Translations under genes and position numbers: made by a program
In this document: positions 7,776 to 16,727 of the stretch, piece by piece
How the letters are laid out: each line of letters starts with the position of its first letter
Position numbering within the stretch: the first letter of the stretch is position 1
The notes under the pieces: model-generated
Databases searched by the model: none
The model's input: the letters and a program-made list of their open reading frames with translations, nothing else
Told to the model about the DNA's origin: nothing
From: Chloroflexota bacterium
GTDB lineage: Bacteria; Chloroflexota; Anaerolineae; JAAYZQ01
Length of the DNA: 64,000 bases
Direction of reading: 5' to 3'
Assembly (NCBI GenBank): GCA_018606645.1
Contig: JAGVRI010000006.1
Span: 1 to 64,000, forward strand

Positions 7776-9449
7776 CTACTTGTCTAACCATGTCTCACGC
7801 AAATACATGGCCGATCCATTGGCCAGTCCCGTATAGCCCTTGACGTACGGTTGCATCACACGGTACTGGTAGCCAACGTAGAGCCAGATCCATGGAGCAG
7901 CTTCGGTGAGTTTTCTGGAAATCTCGGCGTAGACGGCCTTACGTTGCTCCGGATCGGAGATCGTGCGAGCCTTGGTCAACAGGGCGTCGATCTCGGGATC
8001 GGTGTACTTGGCTACACTGTTCAGATTGCCCGAGCTGTGCCAGTAACGATAGAGCATAACATCCGGATCGGGATTCCCGCCATTTTCTGTAATCACCGCA
8101 TCGAAATCCGTAGCAAACCAGCGGTCAACAAAGACCCCCAGTTCTACGGTTTCAATCTCTGTCTCAACTCCGATCTGGCTGAGTTGAGCTTGGATGTTTT
8201 GCGCTTCTGCCACTGTGACCGGCATCTCCTCAGGTGTGGTCAACATGGAAAATTTGAGCTTTGTCACACCCGCTTCCGACAGAAGCTGCTTGGCCTTTTC
8301 CAAGTCCGGAGTGTAGCAGAACAGATCCTCCAGCGGCGGTCGATAGTATGGTGGAGTCACCGGACCAATCACCTGACCCTCGCCGAGCGACGCGGTATCC
8401 AAGACCTGCTGCCGATCGATAGCACACGAAACAGCCTGTCGTACGCGTACGTCCTGGAACACAGGCCGGCTGGCATTGAGCTGCATCACATGGTACGACA
8501 GAGCTGGCGCCCGGTCTATCACCAGATCGCTACCCGCCGCTCCGGCGGCGATAGCAACACGCGGATCAGCGATGATCCCCCAATCGACCTGCTGGGTACG
8601 CAGAGCAGCCAGGATCGAGCTTTCGTCCGGGATGGTCCGGAACTCGATACCATCCAGATACGGCAGGCCAGGAAGCCAGAAGTCTGGGTTCTTTTCCAGA
8701 ACAAGCTTCACGTCGGGCTCCCAACTTACCAACTTGAATGGTCCCGAACCGACCTCATCCTTGGCAGGGTCCGCACCAGCCTGGATCGCCTTCGAATCAA
8801 CAATCGCCGAATTTGCATTCGTCATGGCCGCTAACAGGGAGACTTGAGGCTCGCTAAGATGAAACACAACGGTGTACGGATCCGGAGTATCAATGCTCTG
8901 AATGGCAGTGAAGTACGAACGCGCAGCCGCTCCCGTAGCTTCATCGAGAATGCGTTCGAAGGAGAACTTGACATCTTCCGAAGTCAGGGGATTGCCGCTG
9001 TGGAATTTGACGTTCTTGCGGATCTTTATCGTGAGAGTCAGACCGTCGTCCGACCACTCCCAGGATTCGGCCAGGTTGGGGATAACCTTCAGGTCTTTGT
9101 CAAAGGCAAGGAGCGAATCATAGGTCAACTCCAAAATGCGGAATGCCGAGAAGTTGGTAGCCTTGTGCGGGTCCACCCCCTTGGCGTCGGTCGCGTAGGC
9201 AGCGATCAGCACCCCGCCTGTTTTGGGCACTGGGGTGGGTTCTGGCGTGGCGGTCACGACAACCTGCACCGTCTCTTTCACCGGTACCTGGACGGTCTCT
9301 TTGACCTGGACAATCTCAGTCACCTGCACCGTCTCTTTGACGGGGACGGTCTCTTTAATGACTACCGGTGTAGAAGTGGGCCCACAGGCGCTCAAGAATG
9401 CGACCGCTACTAACACAAACACGCAAACCGATTTCTTTCTGTACATCAT
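7776..9449 (-). CDS. Family 5 solute-binding lipoprotein of peptide-type ABC importer
   Basis: The protein has 557 residues from ATG 9449 (a second ATG follows at once at 9446), with AGGAGAAG upstream. A lipoprotein signal peptide ends in the lipobox LSACG. After it comes a low-complexity linker of KETVQV-type repeats and a TPEPTPVP stretch, a style common in Chloroflexota lipoproteins. The mature part is SBP_bac_5 (DppA/OppA type): ESWEWSDDGLTLTIKIRKNVKFHSGNPLTSEDVKFSFERIL and, near the C-terminus, DPEIDALLTKART are characteristic of the fold. It would capture a peptide, amine or opine-like ligand. The operon context suggests that the ligand feeds the yhf-like enzymes, but which ligand is unknown. 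Confidence 0.9.
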   Translation of the reverse strand: MMYRKKSVCVFVLVAVAFLSACGPTSTPVVIKETVPVKETVQVTEIVQVKETVQVPVKETVQVVVTATPEPTPVPKTGGVLIAAYATDAKGVDPHKATNFSAFRILELTYDSLLAFDKDLKVIPNLAESWEWSDDGLTLTIKIRKNVKFHSGNPLTSEDVKFSFERILDEATGAAARSYFTAIQSIDTPDPYTVVFHLSEPQVSLLAAMTNANSAIVDSKAIQAGADPAKDEVGSGPFKLVSWEPDVKLVLEKNPDFWLPGLPYLDGIEFRTIPDESSILAALRTQQVDWGIIADPRVAIAAGAAGSDLVIDRAPALSYHVMQLNASRPVFQDVRVRQAVSCAIDRQQVLDTASLGEGQVIGPVTPPYYRPPLEDLFCYTPDLEKAKQLLSEAGVTKLKFSMLTTPEEMPVTVAEAQNIQAQLSQIGVETEIETVELGVFVDRWFATDFDAVITENGGNPDPDVMLYRYWHSSGNLNSVAKYTDPEIDALLTKARTISDPEQRKAVYAEISRKLTEAAPWIWLYVGYQYRVMQPYVKGYTGLANGSAMYLRETWLDK

Positions 9450-9601
9450 ATTTTCTTCTCCTGTCAACTCTGTTGAAAACTGGAAAGAGCCCGCAATCTT
9501 TCCCAACGCAAATCTGATCTGGCCAGGATCACGCGGGCCGAACCATTAATGTGCTGCCGCCTCCCTCCTTTACTGCCTCAAAATATTTTCTGCTGGGCCG
9601 A

Positions 9602-9901
9602 TCATTCCTTCCTCACTACGGAGTCACCCTCCCCCTCAAGGGTTCCAGTTAAGAGAGCTACGATGTGGACAATAGCCTCGTGCGCATCTTCTCCTTCTGC
9701 CCGGATAGTAACAGTTGCCCCGCGACCAGCGTTCAGGCTCATAATTCCAAGGATGCTTTTCCCATCCACCTCTCTGCCACCCTCTTTTGAGACGCGAATG
9801 GTGCACTTGAACTTGTTCGCCTCTTGCACCACCAAGGCTGCTGGGCGGGCATGAAGTCCTACCGAATCCTGCAAAACTACTTTGGCTTCATAAACGGACA
9901 C
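9602..9901 (-). CDS. ptsH: PTS phosphocarrier protein HPr
   Basis: This 99-residue protein is a complete HPr. It has the phosphorylation site GLHARPAALVVQ with the active His17, and the regulatory serine region DGKSILGIMSLNAGRG with Ser49 at the place of Ser46. It takes phosphate from Enzyme I (4121-5833 in the same operon). No EII transporter or HPr kinase gene is in the window, while a PRD-domain protein is encoded upstream in the operon; PRD domains are known targets of phospho-HPr. The gene lies 48 nt after the MttB-like gene and 152 nt before the binding protein. That 152-nt gap has a near-palindrome around CTGGCCAG but no clear promoter. Confidence 0.95.
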   Translation of the reverse strand: MSVYEAKVVLQDSVGLHARPAALVVQEANKFKCTIRVSKEGGREVDGKSILGIMSLNAGRGATVTIRAEGEDAHEAIVHIVALLTGTLEGEGDSVVRKE

Positions 9902-9949
9902 GGGAGCTTCTCCGCATCTGATCGCTCTCTTGGGTCACTCAGCTTCCGG

Positions 9950-11362
9950 TTACGTTTCGAGACACACGGTCAAAATGCGCTGGATTTCAGCCCTCGCTGC
10001 CGCGTCAAGCAGGGCCGGCCGATCCACCTGCATGATCGCCTTAATTCTGTCCCTAGCCACATCTAGCAGCGTCTGATCGCCAGGAAACTGTGCCACGAGA
10101 CCAGAGCGAACAAGCCGGGGTTGGAAGTATTCTTTCCGCATGTAGGCCAGCGTATGAGGCTCCGTCAAAAAGCTGCCCCCCGGACCAATCGCGGAAATTA
10201 CCTCAAAGGCAAGGGTATCGGCCGTAACCGTGATGCCTTGTAGAGCCCGAAAGATCATGCCAAGGATCTCATTGTCAATAACCAATTGCTCCGCGCTCGA
10301 CGTCAGAGCGTCTTCAAGTAATCCCGCAGCCGCTATCAGATCTGTGCCGGCCAGCCCAACCATGAGACCGTTTAGCGCCTTTTCATAAGCCGTCTGCTCG
10401 TCCAAGGCTTTGGACCGCGTACCCAAGCCATAGACATCAGAGCAGACCCTATAGCGTCTTGCGAGTTGCACAATCGCAGCCGACATCAATCCTGTTTCAA
10501 TGGCACCAAAGGTGGCTGTCCCGGTTCTCATATCCATGGGCATCGGCCGGGCGGTATATTTGACATCAATGCCAGGCCGAACGATCTGAACCAACACCAG
10601 GCCAGCCAAAAACTCCGCATTCAACTGAGCCAACGATCCGGCGAGCGTCACCGGGCTCGTGCCTCCGCAGATTGGACAAGGGGCAATGGCAACCGGTAGT
10701 CCAAGCTCAGCATATTTGATCAGAATGTCAGCAGTATTCTCCGTATAGAAGAGAGGACTATCCGGACAGACACTGCCCCATACAAATGGTTTTGCCTGGA
10801 GCTCCGCCAGCCCCCCGGCAATCACATTGAGCAGATCGAGAATGTAAGCAAGGTTCTTAAGACTGTAGCTTGTGACCCCATAGGGTTTACCCGTATGTTG
10901 CAGCATGATAGCCGTAGTATAAATATCCCTGACCGAACTTGGGCACTCGGCCGGATACACGACGGGGCGACACACGTGGATGTTCTCCAGGCCATCCATC
11001 AATTTGGCTAGTTGCTCAAGATCATCTTGGGTTGCCTCTCGCAGCAAATCCCTCTCTGCGTCGAAAATCCGCACACACCCGCCGACGTTATGCCCACGGA
11101 CCTGGCCGTCCTGCAAATCTATGAACTCGTTGCGGCCTCGATCCCACAACCGATAGTGGCCGCTGGTTGTCTGAAGAGCCCTCTCGATTAATCCCTCTGG
11201 AATTCTCACGCTCTTCCAATTATCATCAACCCGAGCGCCAGCCGAACTGAGGATGTCCAGAGCCTTCCTGCTGCCAAAGCAAACCCCCACCTCGGAGAGA
11301 ATCCGCACAGACGCACTGTGAATGTCTTCAACTTGTTGCTCTGACAATACCTGTAGTCTCAT
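9950..11362 (-). CDS. Trimethylamine methyltransferase (MttB) family protein, non-pyrrolysine
   Basis: The 470-residue protein opens MRLQVLSEQQVEDIHSASVRILSEVGVCF, the usual start of the MttB superfamily, and keeps the barrel pattern (PVVYPAECPSSVRDI, GTATFGAIETGLMSAAIVQLARRY, EVISAIGPGGSFLTEPHTLAYMR). Members move a methyl group from a quaternary amine to a corrinoid protein. The frame is open throughout without an internal amber codon, so this is the non-pyrrolysine type, whose known members act on glycine betaine, proline betaine or carnitine. No corrinoid protein is encoded nearby. It lies 18 nt after the YhfW-like gene in the same operon. The substrate is unknown. Confidence 0.85.
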   Translation of the reverse strand: MRLQVLSEQQVEDIHSASVRILSEVGVCFGSRKALDILSSAGARVDDNWKSVRIPEGLIERALQTTSGHYRLWDRGRNEFIDLQDGQVRGHNVGGCVRIFDAERDLLREATQDDLEQLAKLMDGLENIHVCRPVVYPAECPSSVRDIYTTAIMLQHTGKPYGVTSYSLKNLAYILDLLNVIAGGLAELQAKPFVWGSVCPDSPLFYTENTADILIKYAELGLPVAIAPCPICGGTSPVTLAGSLAQLNAEFLAGLVLVQIVRPGIDVKYTARPMPMDMRTGTATFGAIETGLMSAAIVQLARRYRVCSDVYGLGTRSKALDEQTAYEKALNGLMVGLAGTDLIAAAGLLEDALTSSAEQLVIDNEILGMIFRALQGITVTADTLAFEVISAIGPGGSFLTEPHTLAYMRKEYFQPRLVRSGLVAQFPGDQTLLDVARDRIKAIMQVDRPALLDAAARAEIQRILTVCLET

Positions 11363-11380
11363 GGTGAACCTTCCTCAATA

Positions 11381-12586
11381 TTAGGAACCCAAGAACGACA
11401 CACCATCCTGAGTAGGGGGTGCGTGAAAGAGGTGGGTGATGGTTGCTCCGACATCGGCTAATGTATCTCTGATCCCCAGCGGCACAGCCGGCCTTCCGCG
11501 TTGGTAAAAGAGCAGCGGAGTCTCCTCCCGTGTGTGCAGTCCAATGTTAATCTGGGGATCATTCCCATGATCGGCGCAAATCAACAGCCCATCTGCTTCA
11601 GTCATCTTGGGTAGCAAATCTCCAAGACAACGGTCCACTTCCTCCAGCACAGAAGCCAACCCCAGCACGTCTCCTTCATGAGCGATCAGATCGAACTCCT
11701 GAACTGTAGCAGCAATGAATCCTTCACGTATGCTTGAATATGAATCGAGCAGGGCTTGCATGAGCAGTCCCGTCGGAACAATAGGGTCCCTGATGGCTCC
11801 CGGGCAAACCACAAGATCGGCCATCTTGCCGAGCAGGATTACAGGAAGCCCCATACCGATCAAAAGGGATGGAGCCTGACGATCCGGATCAACGCCGTAG
11901 CCCAGGTGCTGAACGTATAAATCCTGGTTGTAAACCCCTAAAGCCGGACTGTTGACACCGACCTGTCCATTGTCGCGATGTTCAACGCGGCTGAGGATAT
12001 CCTCTATGCTTATGCCCGGCCCGCCAAACACAATGACTCGACTGACACCGACGCAATCCCGAATCACTTTTCCTATCTTCAACGCTTGTTCAAAGTCAAT
12101 CAGGTCGGTTGCTACCGTCAAGTTAATATTCAGACCCGGATCGGCCTCCAGATTGTCCCCCACAACCACCGATTCATTAACTAGCAACAACGGGCTTTCG
12201 ATTAAAGGCCTCCTCACCGCATAGCCATGCACTTTGAGTTGCAGTTCCAAGTACTCGGCTACCTGTCGCATGAGAAGAGCTGCCGGTGCACTGGGAATCG
12301 TCCCCATCATTTCCTGGTGGCCCAGGTAGCTGTCAGCCCCTTGGTGGGCCAGGCGACTTCGGCCATAGCTCGCGAGGGGACTTGCAGCCGAGATATCGAA
12401 ACGTTTCAACGGCACAATGTGACCCAGCCCCAAGTTGAGAAGATTCGGCAATTGCAGATGCTCTACATTCTCGACAAGGGTTTCTAGAGTGTTGGCCCCT
12501 ATGTCCTGAGGTCTGACTTCCAACACGTCCGGCATCTCACCAATCCCCAATCCATCAAGAACCAACAGGATCAGCCGCATAGGCAT
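11381..12586 (-). CDS. yhfW: YhfW-like phosphopentomutase-type metalloenzyme
   Basis: This 401-residue protein belongs to the alkaline phosphatase/phosphopentomutase metalloenzyme superfamily. It begins MPMRLILLVLDGLGIGEMPD with the first metal-binding Asp, and ends with LLICADHGNDP and HTREETPLLFY, which hold the remaining metal ligands. It resembles DeoB but its place among YhfX, YhfS, YhfT, YhfU and Php matches E. coli YhfW, whose reaction is unknown. ATG 12586 has GGAGGT 8 nt upstream and overlaps the YhfX gene by 32 nt, implying translational coupling. A mutase or phosphatase acting on a phosphorylated pathway intermediate is the most likely role (inference). Confidence 0.82.
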   Translation of the reverse strand: MPMRLILLVLDGLGIGEMPDVLEVRPQDIGANTLETLVENVEHLQLPNLLNLGLGHIVPLKRFDISAASPLASYGRSRLAHQGADSYLGHQEMMGTIPSAPAALLMRQVAEYLELQLKVHGYAVRRPLIESPLLLVNESVVVGDNLEADPGLNINLTVATDLIDFEQALKIGKVIRDCVGVSRVIVFGGPGISIEDILSRVEHRDNGQVGVNSPALGVYNQDLYVQHLGYGVDPDRQAPSLLIGMGLPVILLGKMADLVVCPGAIRDPIVPTGLLMQALLDSYSSIREGFIAATVQEFDLIAHEGDVLGLASVLEEVDRCLGDLLPKMTEADGLLICADHGNDPQINIGLHTREETPLLFYQRGRPAVPLGIRDTLADVGATITHLFHAPPTQDGVSFLGS

Positions 12587-13766
12587 CTGTCGCTACCTCC
12601 ACCGGTCTCCCCCAACAATCAAACAAACCCACCAACGAAGCGTGCCCCTGTTGTATTCCCCGGACTACCGCAACGTATGAACGACTAACAAAGATCTGCA
12701 CTCGTGAGGCCAGGATCACAGTATCACCCACCGAGACCTTGTGTCCGGGCGGTAAAGCCAGGGAAACGTAATAGTCAATGGCAGTAGGATCCAAGGGGAG
12801 GACTTGAGCCCTCTCCAGTTTGTCGGGTTTCGAACCAACCAACGCACGGTTGGTCTTTGCCCGGCGATAGGTGCCTCCTCCAAAAACATAAGCTTGGTTC
12901 CCATACAGATGAGAGACTTCGCTCACATACACAACCGCCGGTTTCTCTGGTTGATGCGAATGGGCATGGAGATACGTGGTACCCGTAAGAGCATGACCTG
13001 GCTCGCCGTGCGTCGCTCCCATCTGCGCTAGAATCGTCATAGCTGCCACACAAGTGTTCCCAGGAGCGTTGATCTGCTCTACCGCGATACCCAGCTTGTC
13101 TTGGAGGATCTGAGCAGCGCGCAGAATCGTGTGGAAATTCAAAGTCGGTTTTAGCGCTTGGCTGGATTCATCCACCTCAAGGCAGGGAAACGATGTGACA
13201 CCCGCGATCTGGACATTAGGAAGCCGAAGAATCTGCGACGCTTCCTTCAGAAGGTTCAGCAGACAAAATCCACCTTCCTGACCAGGAAAGAGGGAATCCT
13301 CCTCCGAGATAACACGGAGCAGAAACCGTACCCTCCGGCCTTCCTGCACCGCTTTCTCGGAGAACTGGCGAGCTTTCTCAACGCCATAGATGGTCACTAC
13401 CTCAGGTTCTAATCTTAAGATAGAACCAATCATTTGCGACGGAATCTGGACCAAATGCCCCACGTGGCCTATTGGAATGTTATGGCGTGAAAGGACCGAA
13501 ATTTCGTGCACGTCGATGGCGATGGCTTTAGGAATGCCGGCCTGAACAATGCTCTTTGCCAGCAATGGATTGAAGCCAATTTGCTTCGTGGTAAAGTACA
13601 GGGCCAGTCCGTTCTTGGCCGCCGCGTGCTGCAACATGGATGCGTTTTCCATAACCGCGTCCATATCGATCACGAAGCAATTGGGTGGGATCATGCCTTC
13701 ACGGTGGAGGGCAAAGGCAGTGTGGATCAGCTCAGGATTGCGTTCAAGCACGTTGTCTAGAAACAC
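12555..13766 (-). CDS. yhfX: YhfX-like PLP enzyme, alanine racemase fold
   Basis: The protein has 403 residues with an alanine-racemase-type barrel at the N-terminus: FVIDMDAVMENASMLQ leads into LYFTTKQIG, where the Lys should bind PLP. The C-terminal beta domain runs from about residue 270 (VVYVSEVSHLYGNQAYVFGGG). It is the counterpart of E. coli YhfX, an uncharacterised member of the racemase/decarboxylase group. It lies one base after YhfS and overlaps YhfW. It may racemise or decarboxylate an amino compound that YhfS also handles, but this is only inferred from the gene order. Confidence 0.82.
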   Translation of the reverse strand: MFLDNVLERNPELIHTAFALHREGMIPPNCFVIDMDAVMENASMLQHAAAKNGLALYFTTKQIGFNPLLAKSIVQAGIPKAIAIDVHEISVLSRHNIPIGHVGHLVQIPSQMIGSILRLEPEVVTIYGVEKARQFSEKAVQEGRRVRFLLRVISEEDSLFPGQEGGFCLLNLLKEASQILRLPNVQIAGVTSFPCLEVDESSQALKPTLNFHTILRAAQILQDKLGIAVEQINAPGNTCVAAMTILAQMGATHGEPGHALTGTTYLHAHSHQPEKPAVVYVSEVSHLYGNQAYVFGGGTYRRAKTNRALVGSKPDKLERAQVLPLDPTAIDYYVSLALPPGHKVSVGDTVILASRVQIFVSRSYVAVVRGIQQGHASLVGLFDCWGRPVEVATDAYAADPVGS

Positions 13767-13767
13767 T

Positions 13768-14865
13768 TCATTCCCCCTGACAAGCCCTCAATGATTTTGT
13801 GAGGATATCAATGACCAGATCAGCCCCAGCTCGCATGGGGTTAATCCGGATCATCCTCTCAGCCAGGCCAGGGTTTTCCTGTCGAAACGTTCCGGAGATA
13901 CGGTAAAAGAGGGGCAAGACCTCATATCGCGATTCAGCTCCAACCGGATGACTAGCAGCTCCAAATTGCACGCTCTTTTGCAGCACATCTTCCGCCCGTA
14001 GCCCCTCGAGCTCGACCAAGATCACGCATGACTGAGCATTCGCTCTATATGCCCGGACCACACCCGGCACCTGACTGGAATTCAAGTAGGTAACCACTTC
14101 TTGGACTACCTCGCTCTGGATGGCAAACACCACTGGAGCGTAAACCAATGCGCGTAACGCCTCCAATGCCTCGGGGCCCTGGACCTGTGTACCACCAGAG
14201 TAATTGTCCTTTCTGATCCTATCAGCCAACTTGGAGTTCGTCAGAATGCAACCCAAGCCCTCGGGACCCAGTAACTTGAACAGCGAAAAGGCTGAGACAT
14301 CTGCTCCCAGCTCAACTCCGATCTTGGGGACTCGCATGGCGACGTAGTTATCGTCTACAATGACCGTCAGGCTCGGAGAGCGGTCCTTCATGGCCTCGAT
14401 AACATCTTCCAGCACATATCGATCCTCAAACCGCTGGCGGGCATGCTGAACTAGGGCAGCTTCTATATCCTCGAACTCTAGCTTCTCGAGAGCGCTCGGA
14501 TCGTTGAGATCGATCGGCACTAGCCTCAACCCCATGGCGTTCACCGTTACCAACGTTGTAGGATAAATCGGTGCATCATGCACGAGGAGCTTCTGCCCTG
14601 GCTTCAGGGCAGCCATCAGCACCGAACGAAGAGCCCCGGTACCGGCCCCACGGACAAGACAGGCCTCTTCTGCGCCAAAGAAATCAGCCAACACCGCCTC
14701 TACACGAGCTGTCGACTGAGGCCGCCTGATCTCTGCCCATATTCCATAGTCTCCGGCCTGAAGGAATGAAGACCCATCAAAACGCCGCGCGATCGCCTCT
14801 ACCAGCCGAAATTGCAGCTTCTTCGCTTCTTCCAGATCCAGTTGCTCAAGTGGATATGTGTCCAT
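13768..14865 (-). CDS. yhfS: YhfS-like PLP aminotransferase
   Basis: This 365-residue fold-type I PLP enzyme has the cofactor-binding region DFFGAEEACLVRGAGTGALRS, the aspartate region LTVIVDDNYVAMRV and the Schiff-base lysine in SAFSLFKLLGPEGLGC. These are features of cystathionine-lyase/aminotransferase-like proteins and of E. coli YhfS. It is directly followed by YhfX (1 nt) and preceded by YhfT (72-nt gap without visible signals). The amino donor and acceptor are unknown. Confidence 0.82.
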   Translation of the reverse strand: MDTYPLEQLDLEEAKKLQFRLVEAIARRFDGSSFLQAGDYGIWAEIRRPQSTARVEAVLADFFGAEEACLVRGAGTGALRSVLMAALKPGQKLLVHDAPIYPTTLVTVNAMGLRLVPIDLNDPSALEKLEFEDIEAALVQHARQRFEDRYVLEDVIEAMKDRSPSLTVIVDDNYVAMRVPKIGVELGADVSAFSLFKLLGPEGLGCILTNSKLADRIRKDNYSGGTQVQGPEALEALRALVYAPVVFAIQSEVVQEVVTYLNSSQVPGVVRAYRANAQSCVILVELEGLRAEDVLQKSVQFGAASHPVGAESRYEVLPLFYRISGTFRQENPGLAERMIRINPMRAGADLVIDILTKSLRACQGE

Positions 14866-14937
14866 GATTGCTCACAAAAAAGCTTGCCCAACGGTCTCCT
14901 GTGCCCATCAATCACCACTCCATCCAACTCTGGCAAA

Positions 14938-16278
14938 TCAGCCCAAAGGGACGAGGCGGAGTGCGACCAAGGCCTTGACTGCGACGCCCAACAAGATCAC
15001 TGCCACGGGGCCTATCGCCGCACGCACAACGGGTGTGCCCGCTACCTCGTTGAGCGTGTAGGCTCCGGCTACAGTCGCAAAGCCCAGGCCGGGTATAATG
15101 CGCTGAGCCATCATCAAGCTACCGACCAACGAACCGATCTCAAGAAGCTTGGTCATCGCCATCCGGAGATTGTCCGCTGCCCGTAGCACACCTGGAAAGC
15201 GTTCAAGTGAGTCAACGATCAGCCGCAAGCTTAGCGCCTCAGCGCTCATAACCACAGCACCGGCGACCCCAGCTACTACCGCATTCGGTGAAATCAACCC
15301 CGCGATTGCCACAAAACCCAGCCCATCCAATGCAAACACACCCGTCGCCAGTGATGAAAGAGCTTTAAGCGGGGCGAAAGAGATGGTACGCACGAGAGTA
15401 AAACCAATGGCTGCAGGCTTATCGCCTTGTGCGAGCATGATCAGCGCCTGAGGTCCCTCCATCATGATCATCCGATGACATGCCAAGCCGTAGACTGCGC
15501 CCAACACAGCAACTACTGGTAGATTGCGCCGGATTCGAACCATTCCTTGAACAGGGAAGGCATTTCCTCTTATGCCAGGTTCCAGGAGCTCCTTTCTTGT
15601 TCCCCCCCGGAGGGCGTAGGACAGAAACAGCGCCATGCCCAAAGCCACGACCCAGTCATCGGGCCTCTGAGCTCCCAACAGAATCGCTCCTTGGCGCGAC
15701 AATAGAGTGACGAAGAAGATAAGTAACCCGTGCTTCGCACCGTACTCATACGCCAAAGCAAGCGCAGGAACTACAGCAAAAGTAAGGAGAATCGGGGTTG
15801 CTAATTCCTCCACAGCCCGCGGACCCCCAACAGGCAGACTCTCAAACAGTTCAGCGACGCCTTCAAGGGCTAACGCCAGCATACCTCCATATAGGGCACC
15901 AGCCAATATCGCCCCCACGAGGCCTAGCAGTTTTTGCCTTGTCCACATCGGGCCTCTTTCAGCGGCACCAGGGAACCAGGTACCAATAAGATCGGTGCCT
16001 AGCCAGAGGCCGTGATTGAGAAATATCCCCGAAATCAACGAAAACGGAAGCCCAAATCCAAGCAGGAGCCCCAGACTCAGATGGAGAGCTGTGGAATTCC
16101 ACTGCTGTCTTGACATACGCCCCTCCATCCTCTCCGGCAAGAGAGAACGGAGAGCATCGTGAAAGATCGCCACGCCGCGATTGGCCATGGCCGCCCCACA
16201 GGCTCCCGCTACAGCCAGCACAGCAATCGTTTCCCACAACACTGGTTCCACCTTATAGCTGTCCAGAAGCGGGGTCAA
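14938..16278 (-). CDS. yhfT: YhfT-like integral membrane protein
   Basis: The protein has 446 residues and about ten to twelve hydrophobic segments rich in Ala, Gly, Leu and Val, e.g. VLWETIAVLAVAGACGAAM at the start and GVAGAVVMSAEALSLRLIV near the middle. Length, order and position match E. coli YhfT (434 residues), a membrane protein of unknown substrate. It would be the operon's own transporter, in addition to the peptide-type ABC importer. The start overlaps YhfU by 26 nt. I did not see a motif that ties it to a well-known transporter class. Confidence 0.78.
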   Translation of the reverse strand: MTPLLDSYKVEPVLWETIAVLAVAGACGAAMANRGVAIFHDALRSLLPERMEGRMSRQQWNSTALHLSLGLLLGFGLPFSLISGIFLNHGLWLGTDLIGTWFPGAAERGPMWTRQKLLGLVGAILAGALYGGMLALALEGVAELFESLPVGGPRAVEELATPILLTFAVVPALALAYEYGAKHGLLIFFVTLLSRQGAILLGAQRPDDWVVALGMALFLSYALRGGTRKELLEPGIRGNAFPVQGMVRIRRNLPVVAVLGAVYGLACHRMIMMEGPQALIMLAQGDKPAAIGFTLVRTISFAPLKALSSLATGVFALDGLGFVAIAGLISPNAVVAGVAGAVVMSAEALSLRLIVDSLERFPGVLRAADNLRMAMTKLLEIGSLVGSLMMAQRIIPGLGFATVAGAYTLNEVAGTPVVRAAIGPVAVILLGVAVKALVALRLVPLG

Positions 16279-16678
16279 CCAAGTCCTGGTCCCCTCCCCG
16301 GGAGTCTCGGGACAAGATCGCTTTCATGATCAAAGGCACAGCCAATTCGATATGGTCGGTGGCAAATCCGAATGCTATCTTACCTTCCCGGACAGCTTTT
16401 TCAATATCCTCTTCCCTAGGCGGGCTGCCTGCTGTGCTGGCCGTGAAACAACGGGAATATCCCAGGACAGCGATAGCCATAGACAGAGCGCCTCCTCCGC
16501 CAGTCGCACAGGCTCCAAAATAGTAATCAGCCCTCCCTTGCGCCACCTCCCTTACACCCACAATGTCGGTCACTACCTGGACATCAACCCGGCCCTTTCC
16601 GATCTCGGTCGCCAGGCTTTGGATCTCTCTAGCGGCTAACCCACCCACCTTGATTCGGATCAAAGGAATTCCCTCCAT
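16253..16678 (-). CDS. yhfU: YhfU-like small protein (DUF2620)
   Basis: About 141 residues. The core GRADYYFGACATGGGGALSMAIAVLGYSRCFT followed by EGKIAFGFATDHIELAVPLIM is the hallmark of the DUF2620/YhfU family, whose E. coli member is 117 residues. The frame runs open to 16789, which would overlap Php; starts at 16699 or 16678 place the family's opening strand (LIRIKVGGLAAREI) near the N-terminus, and I prefer 16678. Neither has a good Shine-Dalgarno sequence. The glycine-rich TGGGGA loop suggests ligand binding. Function is unknown; it is always found beside YhfT as far as I know. Confidence 0.75.
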   Translation of the reverse strand: MEGIPLIRIKVGGLAAREIQSLATEIGKGRVDVQVVTDIVGVREVAQGRADYYFGACATGGGGALSMAIAVLGYSRCFTASTAGSPPREEDIEKAVREGKIAFGFATDHIELAVPLIMKAILSRDSRGGDQDLVDPASGQL

Positions 16679-16727
16679 ATGACAGTAGGAAAATCTCATC
16701 GCTGCTTGGCTTTTTCCCGGAGGCACC

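Noticed and set aside
7851-8834. 327-codon + strand frame inside the binding-protein gene
   Set aside because: Antisense to a full SBP_bac_5 protein; no ribosome site and no recognisable domain.
9223-9345. Possible internal tandem repeat or phase-variable tract in the binding protein
   Set aside because: The KETVQV repeats encode a flexible linker; copies differ in codon use and are not simple nucleotide repeats that would slip.
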